Assembly (NCBI GenBank): GCA_010645155.1
Contig: CM021322.1
Coordinates: 3,236,346 to 3,300,345, forward strand
DNA: 64,000 nucleotides
Origin: Tigriopus japonicus
Lineage: Eukaryota; Arthropoda; Copepoda; Harpacticoida; Harpacticidae
Direction: 5' to 3'
Part shown: piece by piece, positions 11,029-20,738 of the stretch
Position numbering within the stretch: position 1 is the first letter of the stretch
Layout of the letters: every line of letters starts with the position of its first letter
Translations under genes and position numbers: made by a program
The notes under the pieces: model-generated
Database searches by the model: none
The model's input: only the letters and a program-made list of their open reading frames with translations
What the model was told of the DNA's origin: nothing

Positions 11029-11314
11029 TGTAGTATTGTTGTGATTTCACCAGAATGATCTAGAAGAAACATGTAACTTCGCTACAGTTTGCAGAATGTT
11101 CCATCGCCTTCTACCAAGAGCAAACTCATGCATACCGGAGATCTTTCTAGATTGTTCTAATGCTTCTATATAAACTCCCTCCCCAATGTCAAAGGGGCAG
11201 TCTCCATTTTCTACTAGTATTGTTCGTTTGTTCTAATAAACCTTGAAGTCTTATTCGTTGGTCAAGTTGTCCGATCCTTTGGAAGTGTTGAGGATAGGTC
11301 CACGAAACACAACA
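11029..11314 (+). repeat. 5' LTR
   Basis: 286 bp, beginning TGTAGTATTG and ending CACAACA. It contains heat-shock-element-like motifs, a TATA box (TATATAAA, 11167-11174) and a polyadenylation signal (AATAAA, 11235-11240), so transcription probably starts about 25-30 bp after the TATA box. No difference from the 3' LTR was found by eye. Confidence 0.95.
11052..11174 (+). promoter_or_regulatory. LTR promoter: three HSE-like arrays upstream of a TATA box
   Basis: Heat shock factor binds alternating nGAAn/nTTCn pentamers. The LTR has aGAAtgaTCtaGAAg at 11052-11066 (8 of 9 fixed bases). It has aGAAtgTTCc at 11093-11102, exact, with a further in-phase cTTCt at 11108-11112, giving a gapped site. 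It also has tTTCtaGAttgTTCt at 11144-11158 (8 of 9), ending 8 bp before TATATAAA at 11167-11174. The motifs are read directly from the sequence; heat-inducibility is inference. Confidence 0.5.
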
Positions 11315-11327
11315 TGGCGCAGTCGGC
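11315..11327 (+). other. Primer-binding site complementary to tRNA-Ser
   Basis: TGGCGCAGTCGGC starts directly after the 5' LTR. TGG pairs with the tRNA CCA tail, and CGCAGTCGGC matches the complement of the acceptor end of animal serine tRNAs whose acceptor strand reads ...CGACTGCG. Use of tRNA-Ser as primer is typical of Mag-lineage elements. Confidence 0.75.
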
Positions 11328-11475
11328 TTCTTTAAGAACCTCAGCGTGAACGCCTGCTTCATCCCTGTTCCATTGGTGACTCGAATCAACGACTCTCTGC
11401 CCTTTACCGTAGCGTTACTGGCGCTTTCAGGATTCCGTGGATACTGACTGTGTTCTTTAAATATATTCAGGCAAC

Positions 11476-14400
11476 ATGCCCAAAAAGGACACCAATCCCG
11501 AATCACCCACATCAAATCCCGTCGATGTTATCTTCGCCAAGCGCAAGGCCCTGGGAGCCTACAAAGGCCATCTCACAAAGGCCATCGACGCATTCGAGAG
11601 GCAAGCCGCGTTAGTCTGTTCTGTTCAACCAACGACACAAGAGGCTGAAGCCCTAACTGCCATGCATGGCAACCTTGCCCCCAGATTGGCAAAAGTTGAA
11701 AGTGCTGCTGATGAGCTAGTGAACCTTGATCCCGAAAGAGTCGATCAGTATCTTGACCTGGATGACTACACCACCAAAGTCACCGAGGCTACTGCACTCT
11801 ACATCAAGGCTGTAGCAAAAATTCAAAATGCTTTGGCCATACCGCAAACCACAACGGCTTCTAACGCCATCCAATCCGCCCAAACAACAAGTACCCCGGT
11901 CCTTCCTCGCCCACGCCCAATTGACGCACTGAAGCCGCCTACTTTGACCAGGGATACAACGCATGTCATTTTCAGAGTTTGGGTAGACTCCTTGAAAGCT
12001 TACTTCAAGGCCTCTCACTTCGAGCTGGCCTCAAAAATTGAGCAGCATGCTTATGCCCTTGCCTGCGTTGACTCTTACCTTACCAACAGAATAAGACCCT
12101 CCATCATGCCTACCACCGAGGTATTCGGAGACGGTGACACCATTATAAACCTTCTTTGTAAAGAACTGGACAAGGAAACTCCTTTATTTGTACGTCGCCA
12201 CCGTTTTTTCTCTTCTCGCCAAGCAAAGGGACAACGCTTCTCTGACTGGACCAACGAGCTTCGCGCCGCCGGCGATGAATGTTCCCTGAGTGAGTTAACC
12301 CCCGACAGTATTTTTGCTCTCATGTACGTCGTTGGTTGCGTCGACTATGACCTCAAGGAAAAACTCCTCGAAACAGATGGATCACTCGCTCAAATGGTCA
12401 AAGCAGTAGCGGATTATGAGGTACGAAAAATCACCGTTTCGTCGACCTCGTCCTCAAGTGCCAATGGCATACAAGCTATCTCCTTAAGTCAGTGCAAAGG
12501 TTGTGGTGGTTCTTGCCGAGATCGTAAGTCATGCCCTGCTGCAAATTCAACTTGTTCCTGGTGCCAGATCAAAGGTCACTGTTCAAAGGTCTGTCAGACC
12601 AAACGGGCAGGAGTACCTAAAATAAAGAATTCACCTCAATCCAAGACATCAAAGTGGCCAATGAATAAGAATGCACACAAGAAGGACATGAAGCGATCCA
12701 ATTCATCGTCAACTACTGATGAGTATTCCCATACCGGGGTCTGCAAAGCGAGTGCTTGTAATGATGGCAACTATCCCCCTACGCCCAGACTCAACATCAA
12801 AATCAACAAACACAAGGTAAATGTAGTCCCAGATACTGGTGCAACCCGCACAGTGCTTCCTACCAGAACGGCCAAGGAACTGGGCTTAAAGGTGAACAAG
12901 AACGTCACAGCCAAAGTAACAACTGCAAATGATCAGTCCATGCGTTGCGTGGGCTCTGCACTAGTAGAAATCCATGCTGACGGCCTACCTGAACCAATAT
13001 CGTCTAACGTGTTAATATGTGAAGATGCAGCTGACATATATGTTGGTTGGCAAGACCTTCAAGAACTTAGACGAATCCCCAGAGGCTTCCCTCACACCAT
13101 TTCAGCCTGCGCCGCCCGGCAGCAGCCTGATGAAATTCTGTATGAGACACTTGATGTCGCTGACATCCTCAAATCCTTTGATGACGTCTTTGACGACTCC
13201 ACCGTCACACCTATGGCTGGTCCAGCCATGAAGATCCACTTGAAACCAAACTATGTGCCAAAACGTGTGGTTACTGCCCGTCAAGTTCCTCACCACCTTC
13301 AAGAGGGTGCAGAGAAGGAGCTGGCCAAGGCACTTGCGTCAGGTGTCATTGTTCCAGTTGATGAGCCAACTGAGTGGATCTCACCGGCCTTCTTTGTAAA
13401 GAAGAGTGACCCATCAAAGGCCCGATTAGTCACAGATTTCACTGCACTAAATCGTTTTGTGGTCCGACCAGTGCACCCATTTCCAAGCCCACAGGACATC
13501 ATTCGGTCAATCTCCAGTACATCCAAGTTTTTTGCGAAACTTGATGCTACATCAGGATATTTCCAGATACCTCTTGATGAGGAAAGTTCAAGGTTGACAA
13601 CCTTCCTGTTACCATCAGGCAAATATCGGTACACACGTGCTCCTATGGGATTATCGTCAAGCTCGGATGAGTTTTGCCAACGCAGTGACAATGCCATCAA
13701 AGATCTGCCAGGAGTCATAAAAATTGTTGACGACATTCTTGTCCAAGGTAGCTCAATTACTGAGCTCCGGAACAGGCTCACTGCTGTTCTCCAACGTTGC
13801 CGTGCCCATGGCATTACTCTAAGCAAAGACAAGCTCCAAGCTGGGAAAAGAGTCAAGTTTGCTGGCTTCGTGATTACCTCCGATGGTGTCAAGCCCGACC
13901 CTTCTAAGGTTAAAGCAATTGTTGAATTCAAAGCACCACAGGACATAACGGGAATACGCAGCTTTCTTGGTCTGGCCAATCAATTGGGATCCTTTGTTCC
14001 TAATCTAGCCATGGTGACAGATCCACTCCGCAGACTTCTCAAGAAGGACACTAGTTGGAACTGGACGCCTGAGATCCAGGCCAGCTTCGACAAGACAAAA
14101 GAGCTATTGTCTGGCGAACATTCCGTGGCTCCTTTTTCGTCAAACCGTACAACGACGTTGTTCACGGACGCTTCATGCATCAATGGAATGGGCTATGTTC
14201 TTATGCAAGAAGGTAAACTTATTCAAGCTGGTTCAAGATCTCTCATTGACGCTGAGACCAGATATTCAACCATTGAATTAGAAGCTGCTGCTGTCACATG
14301 GTCCATTCTTGCATGCAAACATTACCTGCTTGGCTGTCCTGCCTTCACAGTTATGACTGACCATCGGCCATTGGTTGGCATCTTCTCCAAGGATCTCACG

Positions 14401-15675
14401 CAAGTAGACAACTCCCGTCTTGTTCGCTTGAGAGAGAAAGTAATGGGTTACAACTTTGAAGTTCAGTGGCTTGAAGGAAAGGCAAATGCCGCCGCGGATG
14501 CGCTTTCACGGTCCCCCATCACCCTCCCTAGCACAGTTGCGACACTCTCCGTCATTGAAGATGACAAGCTTATTGACCCAGCCCTCAACGAGCTGATCCA
14601 AGCTACAAAGTTTGATCATGAGCTTCAGGAAATCATCACTTTACTGAAAAAGAAACCGGCAATGTCCAAAGTGCCACCGTCCCATCCTGTGAGAGCCTAC
14701 AGGTGCTTTTATGAGTCACTGTCTCTCCATGATTCCGGTCTAATTGTCATTGATGGTCGTCGTATCATTGTGCCTAAGGCAGTCAGAGCCTCTATCCTTC
14801 GTGAGCTTCACAAATCCCATGCCGGGGTCCAAAAAACCCGAAAACTTGCCAAAACACGCTACCATTGGCCAGGAATGTGCGATGCAATCACCAGGCTGGT
14901 GGAGGCATGTGAAGTTTGCCAAGGCATCCGTCAAGTCAAACCTGTGGAACAGCCCTTCATAGAGAGAAAAGCTGAAGCTGACAAACCTATGGACAATGTC
15001 TCAGTTGACTTATTTGAGCTTAAGGGCAAACACTACCTGGTAATGGTAGACCGCTTCTCATCCTTTCCATTTCTTTCCAAGCTAACAACCAAAGGCACTG
15101 ACACCATCACCCGCATCCTCACAAATTGGTTTAACCTTTATGGTTGGCCAAAAGTCATTGGTAGCGATGGCGGTCCCCAATTCCGTGATGAGTTTAATCG
15201 TTGGTGCTCTTCAAAAGGGATCAAACCCATTCCTTCAAGTGCGTACAATCCCAGATCAAATGGACTGGCAGAGTCCGGTGTAAAGCGTATCAAGCATCTT
15301 ATGGAAAAATCAGACACCTGGAACTACTTCCTAGAAGCTTTTGCTGCATACAAAAACGTTCCTATGGCAAGAGAGGAGGCTCCCTCTACCATTTTCTTTG
15401 GCCGAGTTCTTCGCCAACCTGGTCTTCCTGCCGTTGAATCAATTAATGCAAACGCCAATACTGCCGGGACACAAAGGGAACCCCCCAATCTCACTATTGG
15501 CGCAAAGGTGCGTATTTACAATCCCACACGCAAGCGTTTTGATAGCCAAGGTGAGATCATTGCTGCCCGCAAAGGTAGACGGTCGTTCATTGTTAAGAAA
15601 AACAATGGACTTGAAGTTCTGCGCAATAGGCGCCTTCTGAAGCCCATGGTGACCTCCGTATCCGGGACCGTCTAG
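11476..15675 (+). CDS. gag-pol: Gag-Pol polyprotein of a Mag-type Ty3/gypsy element
   Basis: The 1399-residue frame is intact from ATG (11476) to TAG (15673-15675), with gag and pol fused and no frameshift. Capsid-like region: residues 1 to about 330. Nucleocapsid: C340-C343-C347-C353, then a regular CCHC knuckle C360-C363-H368-C373. Retropepsin: DTGA at 453-456. Reverse transcriptase: about 590-800, with catalytic VDD at 751-753. RNase H: FTDAS, IELEA, TDHRPL and ADALSR blocks, about 895-1010. Integrase: an HxxH...CxxC zinc domain, then a DDE core with VDLF, SDGGPQF and the Glu of LAESG. The C-terminus ends in a Mag-like tail (RNRRLLKP). All catalytic residues are present. The first knuckle has Cys where His is usual. 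There is no envelope gene. It should produce virus-like particles, reverse-transcribe the RNA and integrate the DNA. Confidence 0.95.
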   Translation: MPKKDTNPESPTSNPVDVIFAKRKALGAYKGHLTKAIDAFERQAALVCSVQPTTQEAEALTAMHGNLAPRLAKVESAADELVNLDPERVDQYLDLDDYTTKVTEATALYIKAVAKIQNALAIPQTTTASNAIQSAQTTSTPVLPRPRPIDALKPPTLTRDTTHVIFRVWVDSLKAYFKASHFELASKIEQHAYALACVDSYLTNRIRPSIMPTTEVFGDGDTIINLLCKELDKETPLFVRRHRFFSSRQAKGQRFSDWTNELRAAGDECSLSELTPDSIFALMYVVGCVDYDLKEKLLETDGSLAQMVKAVADYEVRKITVSSTSSSSANGIQAISLSQCKGCGGSCRDRKSCPAANSTCSWCQIKGHCSKVCQTKRAGVPKIKNSPQSKTSKWPMNKNAHKKDMKRSNSSSTTDEYSHTGVCKASACNDGNYPPTPRLNIKINKHKVNVVPDTGATRTVLPTRTAKELGLKVNKNVTAKVTTANDQSMRCVGSALVEIHADGLPEPISSNVLICEDAADIYVGWQDLQELRRIPRGFPHTISACAARQQPDEILYETLDVADILKSFDDVFDDSTVTPMAGPAMKIHLKPNYVPKRVVTARQVPHHLQEGAEKELAKALASGVIVPVDEPTEWISPAFFVKKSDPSKARLVTDFTALNRFVVRPVHPFPSPQDIIRSISSTSKFFAKLDATSGYFQIPLDEESSRLTTFLLPSGKYRYTRAPMGLSSSSDEFCQRSDNAIKDLPGVIKIVDDILVQGSSITELRNRLTAVLQRCRAHGITLSKDKLQAGKRVKFAGFVITSDGVKPDPSKVKAIVEFKAPQDITGIRSFLGLANQLGSFVPNLAMVTDPLRRLLKKDTSWNWTPEIQASFDKTKELLSGEHSVAPFSSNRTTTLFTDASCINGMGYVLMQEGKLIQAGSRSLIDAETRYSTIELEAAAVTWSILACKHYLLGCPAFTVMTDHRPLVGIFSKDLTQVDNSRLVRLREKVMGYNFEVQWLEGKANAAADALSRSPITLPSTVATLSVIEDDKLIDPALNELIQATKFDHELQEIITLLKKKPAMSKVPPSHPVRAYRCFYESLSLHDSGLIVIDGRRIIVPKAVRASILRELHKSHAGVQKTRKLAKTRYHWPGMCDAITRLVEACEVCQGIRQVKPVEQPFIERKAEADKPMDNVSVDLFELKGKHYLVMVDRFSSFPFLSKLTTKGTDTITRILTNWFNLYGWPKVIGSDGGPQFRDEFNRWCSSKGIKPIPSSAYNPRSNGLAESGVKRIKHLMEKSDTWNYFLEAFAAYKNVPMAREEAPSTIFFGRVLRQPGLPAVESINANANTAGTQREPPNLTIGAKVRIYNPTRKRFDSQGEIIAARKGRRSFIVKKNNGLEVLRNRRLLKPMVTSVSGTV

Positions 15676-15692
15676 CCTACCTTATTGCCTTC

Positions 15693-15704
15693 AGGGGGGG
15701 AAGG
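15693..15704 (+). other. Polypurine tract
   Basis: AGGGGGGGAAGG lies immediately before the 3' LTR and 17 bp after the gag-pol stop codon; it is the plus-strand primer site for reverse transcription. Confidence 0.9.
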
Positions 15705-15990
15705 TGTAGTATTGTTGTGATTTCACCAGAATGATCTAGAAGAAACATGTAACTTCGCTACAGTTTGCAGAATGTTCCATCGCCTTCTACCAAGAGCAAA
15801 CTCATGCATACCGGAGATCTTTCTAGATTGTTCTAATGCTTCTATATAAACTCCCTCCCCAATGTCAAAGGGGCAGTCTCCATTTTCTACTAGTATTGTT
15901 CGTTTGTTCTAATAAACCTTGAAGTCTTATTCGTTGGTCAAGTTGTCCGATCCTTTGGAAGTGTTGAGGATAGGTCCACGAAACACAACA
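15705..15990 (+). repeat. 3' LTR
   Basis: 286 bp, matching the 5' LTR base for base as far as I could compare, and followed directly by the GGAAG target duplication. Its copy of the AATAAA signal would serve polyadenylation of the element's RNA. Confidence 0.95.
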
Positions 15991-15995
15991 GGAAG

Positions 15996-18293
15996 AAATT
16001 CTCAAATGCAACGGGATAGTACTTTTCAAAACGGACTGCGCTCTTGGTGTCAACGACGACAACAACCATGAGTGCCAAAGTTTGAATCCACTGACAACAG
16101 ATGCCGCGGCAGTTGTGTGAATCTGGTCGCTTCGCGACTTATATCTGTGCAGAAATATTGTTAACACTCAATGTGAAATGTGAAAAGTAGTGCAGTTCAA
16201 CGAATGTGGATTGAATTACTGCTCAATGAGGAACTTTATCCCAAGCTTAAAAAATTGTTAGTACATGGTGCAAATAAAGGGCAAAAAACTAAGCACTAAG
16301 TTAATCAGACTTTTCTCTTTACTTGCTCTCAGCTTTTGTGCCGTCAATCGGTGTCTATTTTAGACTAGTGTTCTTAATTGAGTTCTAGTATTTCCAAGTT
16401 TTGTAGAAAAGATGAATAACTTTTTCAGTCATTCAAAAGGAGGTCTTTCGGGTCTATCAGATAGGATCATAGTTGTTCAGATCATAAATAAGATATGTTT
16501 TTAAATATTTTATGCTGCTTGTGCCTGTACTACTTTGCTTTACGCTTTCTCTTTTCCCTTCTTTTGTCCTGAAACCTATACGGTGCTTTAACGAACAGCT
16601 GACTGGGAGGTCACTTTACTAATACAGCTCCCCAAACTGCAGCCGTACAAAAAAGTTTGACCCATTTTCGAACTTCACAATGTTCATTGGATATGTAAAA
16701 ACAGAAATTTTGTGAATTCAAGCTTAAAGGTTGCACGTCTTTTCCATTTCACTGGTTGCGCTTAAGGAACTCTATACCCTGTATACATTTACTTCAGACG
16801 ACTTGGGTGATTAAACTACTCTAAACTACTTTTGAAAGTTCTCAAGGTCTTTCCAGTTACGAAGATTGTACTAAAGTGCCATTAATTGAGGATACAGAAA
16901 TGGCCACAATGTGAATATTTGTGAGAAATTGCAAGGAACAGTTTAGGGTCTGCGGCTCAAGTGTTGATTTTGGCGTTTTTAGTACACAATGTCCGTTTCA
17001 GGACAAATTGAGGTTCCAAGCCTTTTTTTGGCTCATCTTTAAAAGTGAGAAAACGTGTTGGGAAATATCATACCAATACCAATTGGCATGATACCAAATT
17101 GTTGGTGGGTAGATAATCCCATCCAAAAAGTGTCTCGTTTATCCTCCCATTTATCCCAAGAACCTGGAAAAGGGGATAAATCGTCTCCATAACTAATGAG
17201 GTTAAGCTAAAGTTGTAAAGTAAGCCTTTTTATGTACACTTCTTCTGTTCTGTTTGTTTAACTTAACTACATAACAGGTTGTCCAGATGAAGCATTTCTG
17301 TGGGCGTGGAATTGCAAATTATCTAGAGTCCATGCTGCTTTTTGCATCAAATTACCTCTCTATTCAAAATCAATGTTGTCGGAAATCTTTAAAGCTCAAC
17401 CAAAACCATAACCAAACCAAAAGTTGCAAACCAAAATACATTCTAAATTCATCTCAAGATTCTTAATACTAAGGCTCTGGTTTGAACTAATTTTTTTTTA
17501 TCCGACAAAAAATTATTTTGAAATTAACCAAAAACTTCCTTGGTAAATAGTTTAAAATAATTGATTTAAAAGGAGAAACATTTTATTTGAAGTTCAATTA
17601 TAAAATCTTTGATCAATTTTTCAAGTTCAAATCCGATTCTGTCCTTATTTATTTTCTAAGGGACAGAAAAAGGGCCAATCGAATTTTTAATATTCGGAAA
17701 TAATTCCACTCTAAAGGTTTACAAACAGAAGGAAAAAAAAATCGATTTTTACCTAAAACCCCAAGCTTTAGAGTACATGTCTACTTTCGATTTTGTTAAG
17801 CATAACCAAAACCTAAACCAAGCCCAAAATCAAAATTTCGGCGAGAATTTCCACCGAAAGCGCTTTTAGGAGGGCTGGTAAAACGTCTAAATCTGCAAGA
17901 AGATTCTTGTCTTTTGTCAAGTAACTGATGGGCCAAAATATTTGGTTTCAAGCAGGTCAAGCCGGAACGGCAAACGGGTTTTAACAAACCAAAACCAATT
18001 TTAAAAAAAGGTTAAAAAGGGCAGTTTTTGCCCTAAAACTAAAGGTAATTACGGACGCCATAAAAAGGTTAAAAGTGAATGTTTAGCGTTTCAAAATCTA
18101 CACTTAGTAAAATTCCATTTTCCTCGGATTTGCTAATCGGTGCGGTTTCGGTAGTCTTTCATATCCGAAATCTAACATAGGTTTCGTGGTTATGATGCAA
18201 GAGTTGCGCCAAACTCGCTCTAGCTCTGCTTGTTAAAAGGGGATCTCATCATGTCTTTTTAACCCCTAAAGTGTCAGATGTCAAACGTCATAA
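15996..18293. other. AT-rich non-coding, mostly nothing recognised
   Basis: No supportable gene. At about 17801-17880, 'cataaccaaaacc' and 'accgaaagcgcttttagg' resemble, in degraded form, the TTCGGT-rich hAT-like element at 3575-3898, and a further tttcggt block occurs near 18145. This may be a decayed relative. The last 60 bp should contain the 5' UTR of the small gene at 18294. Confidence 0.4.
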
Positions 18294-18644
18294 ATGGAGT
18301 GCAGAAAGGTCTGGCTGATTTATCTCGGACTTCAGATTGTTCTTTTTTGTGTCGATGGAAATCCAACTTTAAGTGCAGAGCGCAAGCCCCTCGATTACCA
18401 CGATGAACTAACTGAATTGGATCTCCTTTATGACCAAATCATCAAAGGACAAGGCCGCAACAAAAGGTCTCTTTATGAAGATCAAGGACCCTCAGTTCAA
18501 CAAGACTTTGATATGTACGAACAAGATCTGGGTGAGAGCTTGGAGAACTCGTCCGAGGAGGATCCCATTCATCTTGAGTTTCCTCATCAAAAAAAGATGT
18601 CCAAAGTTGATGAAGTGAAAGCCAGAAGTGTCCATGAATTATGA
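18294..18644 (+). CDS. Candidate secreted peptide precursor (unrecognised)
   Basis: A 116-residue frame starts at ATG 18294 (context ataaATGg) and ends at TGA 18642-18644. Residues 1-22 look like a signal peptide: a short basic N-region (CRK), a hydrophobic core (VWLIYLGLQIVLFCV), then DG before the mature part. An acidic propeptide-like stretch follows, then RNKR (55-58), a furin-type processing site, releasing a chain that begins SLYEDQ. That chain is strongly acidic, has no cysteine, and has a KK pair near its end. An AATAAA signal lies about 100 bp downstream (18741-18746), consistent with a single-exon gene or a terminal exon. I do not recognise the family. Prohormone/neuropeptide precursor is the best guess from architecture; a chance open frame cannot be excluded. 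Confidence 0.45.
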   Translation: MECRKVWLIYLGLQIVLFCVDGNPTLSAERKPLDYHDELTELDLLYDQIIKGQGRNKRSLYEDQGPSVQQDFDMYEQDLGESLENSSEEDPIHLEFPHQKKMSKVDEVKARSVHEL

Positions 18645-18740
18645 TTCCACAGTGAATATTATGATTTATTTTCATTTATATGTTGGAAAGGTTTATGTTA
18701 ATGTCAAACAAGATGTGTGAGCGGAGTTTGTTTGCACAAA

Positions 18741-18746
18741 AATAAA
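18741..18746 (+). terminator. Polyadenylation signal downstream of the secreted-peptide candidate
   Basis: AATAAA about 100 bp after the stop codon at 18644, on the same strand. The motif is common by chance in AT-rich DNA. Confidence 0.35.
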
Positions 18747-18904
18747 ACTGGATGGAAAAGACGACTCTTCATTTGGAGAATTCTTTATTTTGGGAGCATT
18801 TTCAAAAAGGCAGCATTTTCAATCGAACCTACTAGTCACTATGTCAAAGTATTCTCTTTAGAAAGATTTGTTAGAATCAACCAAAAAGGAATGGACATTA
18901 TAGA

Positions 18905-19435
18905 AAAGCAACCGGCATGGCGTAGTGCGTACTGAATCGGGTTGTCGTGCGGATGGCAGGGGTTTGATCCCGGCTGACTGCAACTCTCCAATATTTCAAC
19001 TCTTCGGCGTCAAAATTTAGCATTTGAACCGTCTTTCAATGCAAAAATCAAATCTACAAACTCAACTCTTCGGAGTCAAAATTTAGCGTTGAACTGTCTT
19101 TCAATGCAAAGTAGGCAAGCCCCGGTTCGATCCCGGGCTTGCCGAGTCCTAGTGGCCTGTGGTATTAAGTCACATGCAATAGTCACGGCCCTTGACAGCT
19201 TAAATGGGCGAACCTGGGGTCATTCCCAAGGATGAGGTAAAAATTAATGCTGTTGGCTTGTCCAAGTGGAGCGGCAATATCCCCATATGGCGGACAGCCT
19301 CTATCAGATCACAGCTGCGATGCTGCGTTCTGACTCCACCACAAACAAACAAAACATGTATATTTTCATTTTTTTCTTCTTTTTGACCTGCCGGACATGA
19401 CCAAGAGTCGCTATAAACATTATTATTATTAATTC
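18905..19435 (+). mobile_element. tRNA-derived SINE-like composite with internal duplication
   Basis: The head has RNA polymerase III boxes: a box A-like tggcgtagtgcg (18918-18929) and a box B-like ggtttgatccc (18961-18971). A 49-bp module (tcaactcttcgg...tcaatgcaaa) is present twice, at 18996-19044 and 19062-19110. Next comes a second T-arm-like hairpin, ggcaagccc...gggcttgcc (19114-19143), with a good box B (ggttcgatccc). A non-tRNA body follows, ending in ATT repeats (19419-19434). Such head-body-tail architecture is typical of SINEs. The exact boundaries, and whether one or two insertions are present, are not resolved. Confidence 0.5.
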
Positions 19436-20649
19436 AACAAACCAATTTTCTGAAATTAAGGTTGCATTCGGATTTAGTTTCAGACAAGGTTGGTCAATTT
19501 GCTATTCAGAGGAATATCCGCATTATGGTGCTCAAAATTCAAACATTCTCCGAAAAAACTATTTTCAGAAAAATCTAGTGTTGTGTCAAAACCTGATCTA
19601 AATGAAAGGATTACTTCTTCAGTGCATAATGAGGCTTCAAATTCATCCTTTTTTCGTAAAATGAATATCAAAACCTCCGAATCAAACATTCCTCCAAACT
19701 AGCGACCCTTACTAGAGACTGGCCGTCGTAGGCTAACACATGGTGCCGATGATTCACGCTGGTGATTGGTCAAGAGCTTTCAGTTGAACATTCAGCTAAT
19801 TCTAACGAAGTTCAACAACAAACCAGAGTACTTCTTCTTGGTTGATTTTGTAGTGATCTGACTTGGTGCTGGGGTTGCCAATTTACCTATGTGAAATCAT
19901 ATTCCCCTTTGTCTACCAGTCTTCATAAACAGGTTTTTTCTTTAAGAAGCGCCAAAAGACAAGGCATCCCTGACTTTCGTGACTTCTGAGCAGGGTTGCA
20001 AATCAAACTCACAGTCGTGTTTGCTCATATACAAAAGCAAAGCACCCATTCTGCAAGCAGTAACCCTACCTTGCAACCTCCCGTAAAAAAACTTGCGCAA
20101 GCCCAGATTCCACATCACTAAGATTTTGTTGTCAATCACCCGATCGTGTGACATTAATTGGCCCTTGTTAAAACTCCACACTAATTGAAATTCACTTTTT
20201 TCATATCGGGTAAATACCTTGGACACATTTCCAGCAGACTTGAGGACTTTCAATAACCAAAGTGCCCTATCAAATGAGCGAAATAGTTTAGATGTGTTTC
20301 TTAGAAGAAAAGGTTCCTTTAATCATGAACTTCGGCTTCCCGCATGATGAATGACGTCACAGACAGTCCGTGCCGGGTCAGGCAATCATAGATTTGACTG
20401 CCAATCTCTGCCTTTTAGTATTTCTACTCCAAACCATTCGTTCGATTACATCGTTGGGTGCTGACGTGCGAGTTTTTTCAAGAAGCAATGTGCTTTGAGA
20501 AATATTGTTTTTCGCCGTGAGAAGGCTTATTGAAACAGTTTAGAACTCCTCTTCTGGTACGTGAAACATCCCTGAATTCAAGGCTTAAAGTGAACACACT
20601 AATCATTCATCCTAAATACTAACAAAAGGTATATTTCCGAGCCTAAAGC
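19436..20649. other. Non-coding; may include LINE 5' UTR toward the right
   Basis: No supported gene. A minus-strand stretch from about 20322 to 19942 is open for 127 codons but begins without an ATG and matches nothing I know. The 5' limit of the LINE is not visible; its 5' UTR may start anywhere in the last few hundred bases. Confidence 0.4.
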
Positions 20650-20738
20650 TTCTCCGGCCGCCAACAGAGGGCCCAAAAAAGCCACTTACTCGTCCCTAGT
20701 CGTGTTTTTGGCGGAAGATTTAAAACGTCCCTCGAAAA

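Larger units (their letters stand above)
11029..15990 (+). mobile_element. Complete Mag-type Ty3/gypsy LTR retrotransposon
   Basis: The element is 4962 bp: two 286-bp LTRs (TG...CA), a primer-binding site, one long Gag-Pol frame, a polypurine tract and a 5-bp target duplication GGAAG (11024-11028 and 15991-15995). By eye the two LTRs are identical, and the reading frame is uninterrupted, so the insertion is recent and the copy may still be competent to move. The tRNA-Ser-type primer site, the single gag-pol frame without an envelope gene and the Pol sequence style fit the Mag lineage of Ty3/gypsy. Clade assignment is by recognition, not by a tree. Confidence 0.92.

Noticed and set aside
13299..13979. 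226-codon minus-strand frame
   Set aside because: Shadow of the gag-pol reverse transcriptase region on the opposite strand.
15865..16167. Minus-strand frame sharing its C-terminus with one at 11189-11515
   Set aside because: The shared part is the two identical LTRs read in antisense, not a gene family.
19942..20325. 127 open minus-strand codons upstream of the LINE
   Set aside because: No ATG start near its beginning, no recognised motif, length within chance expectation.
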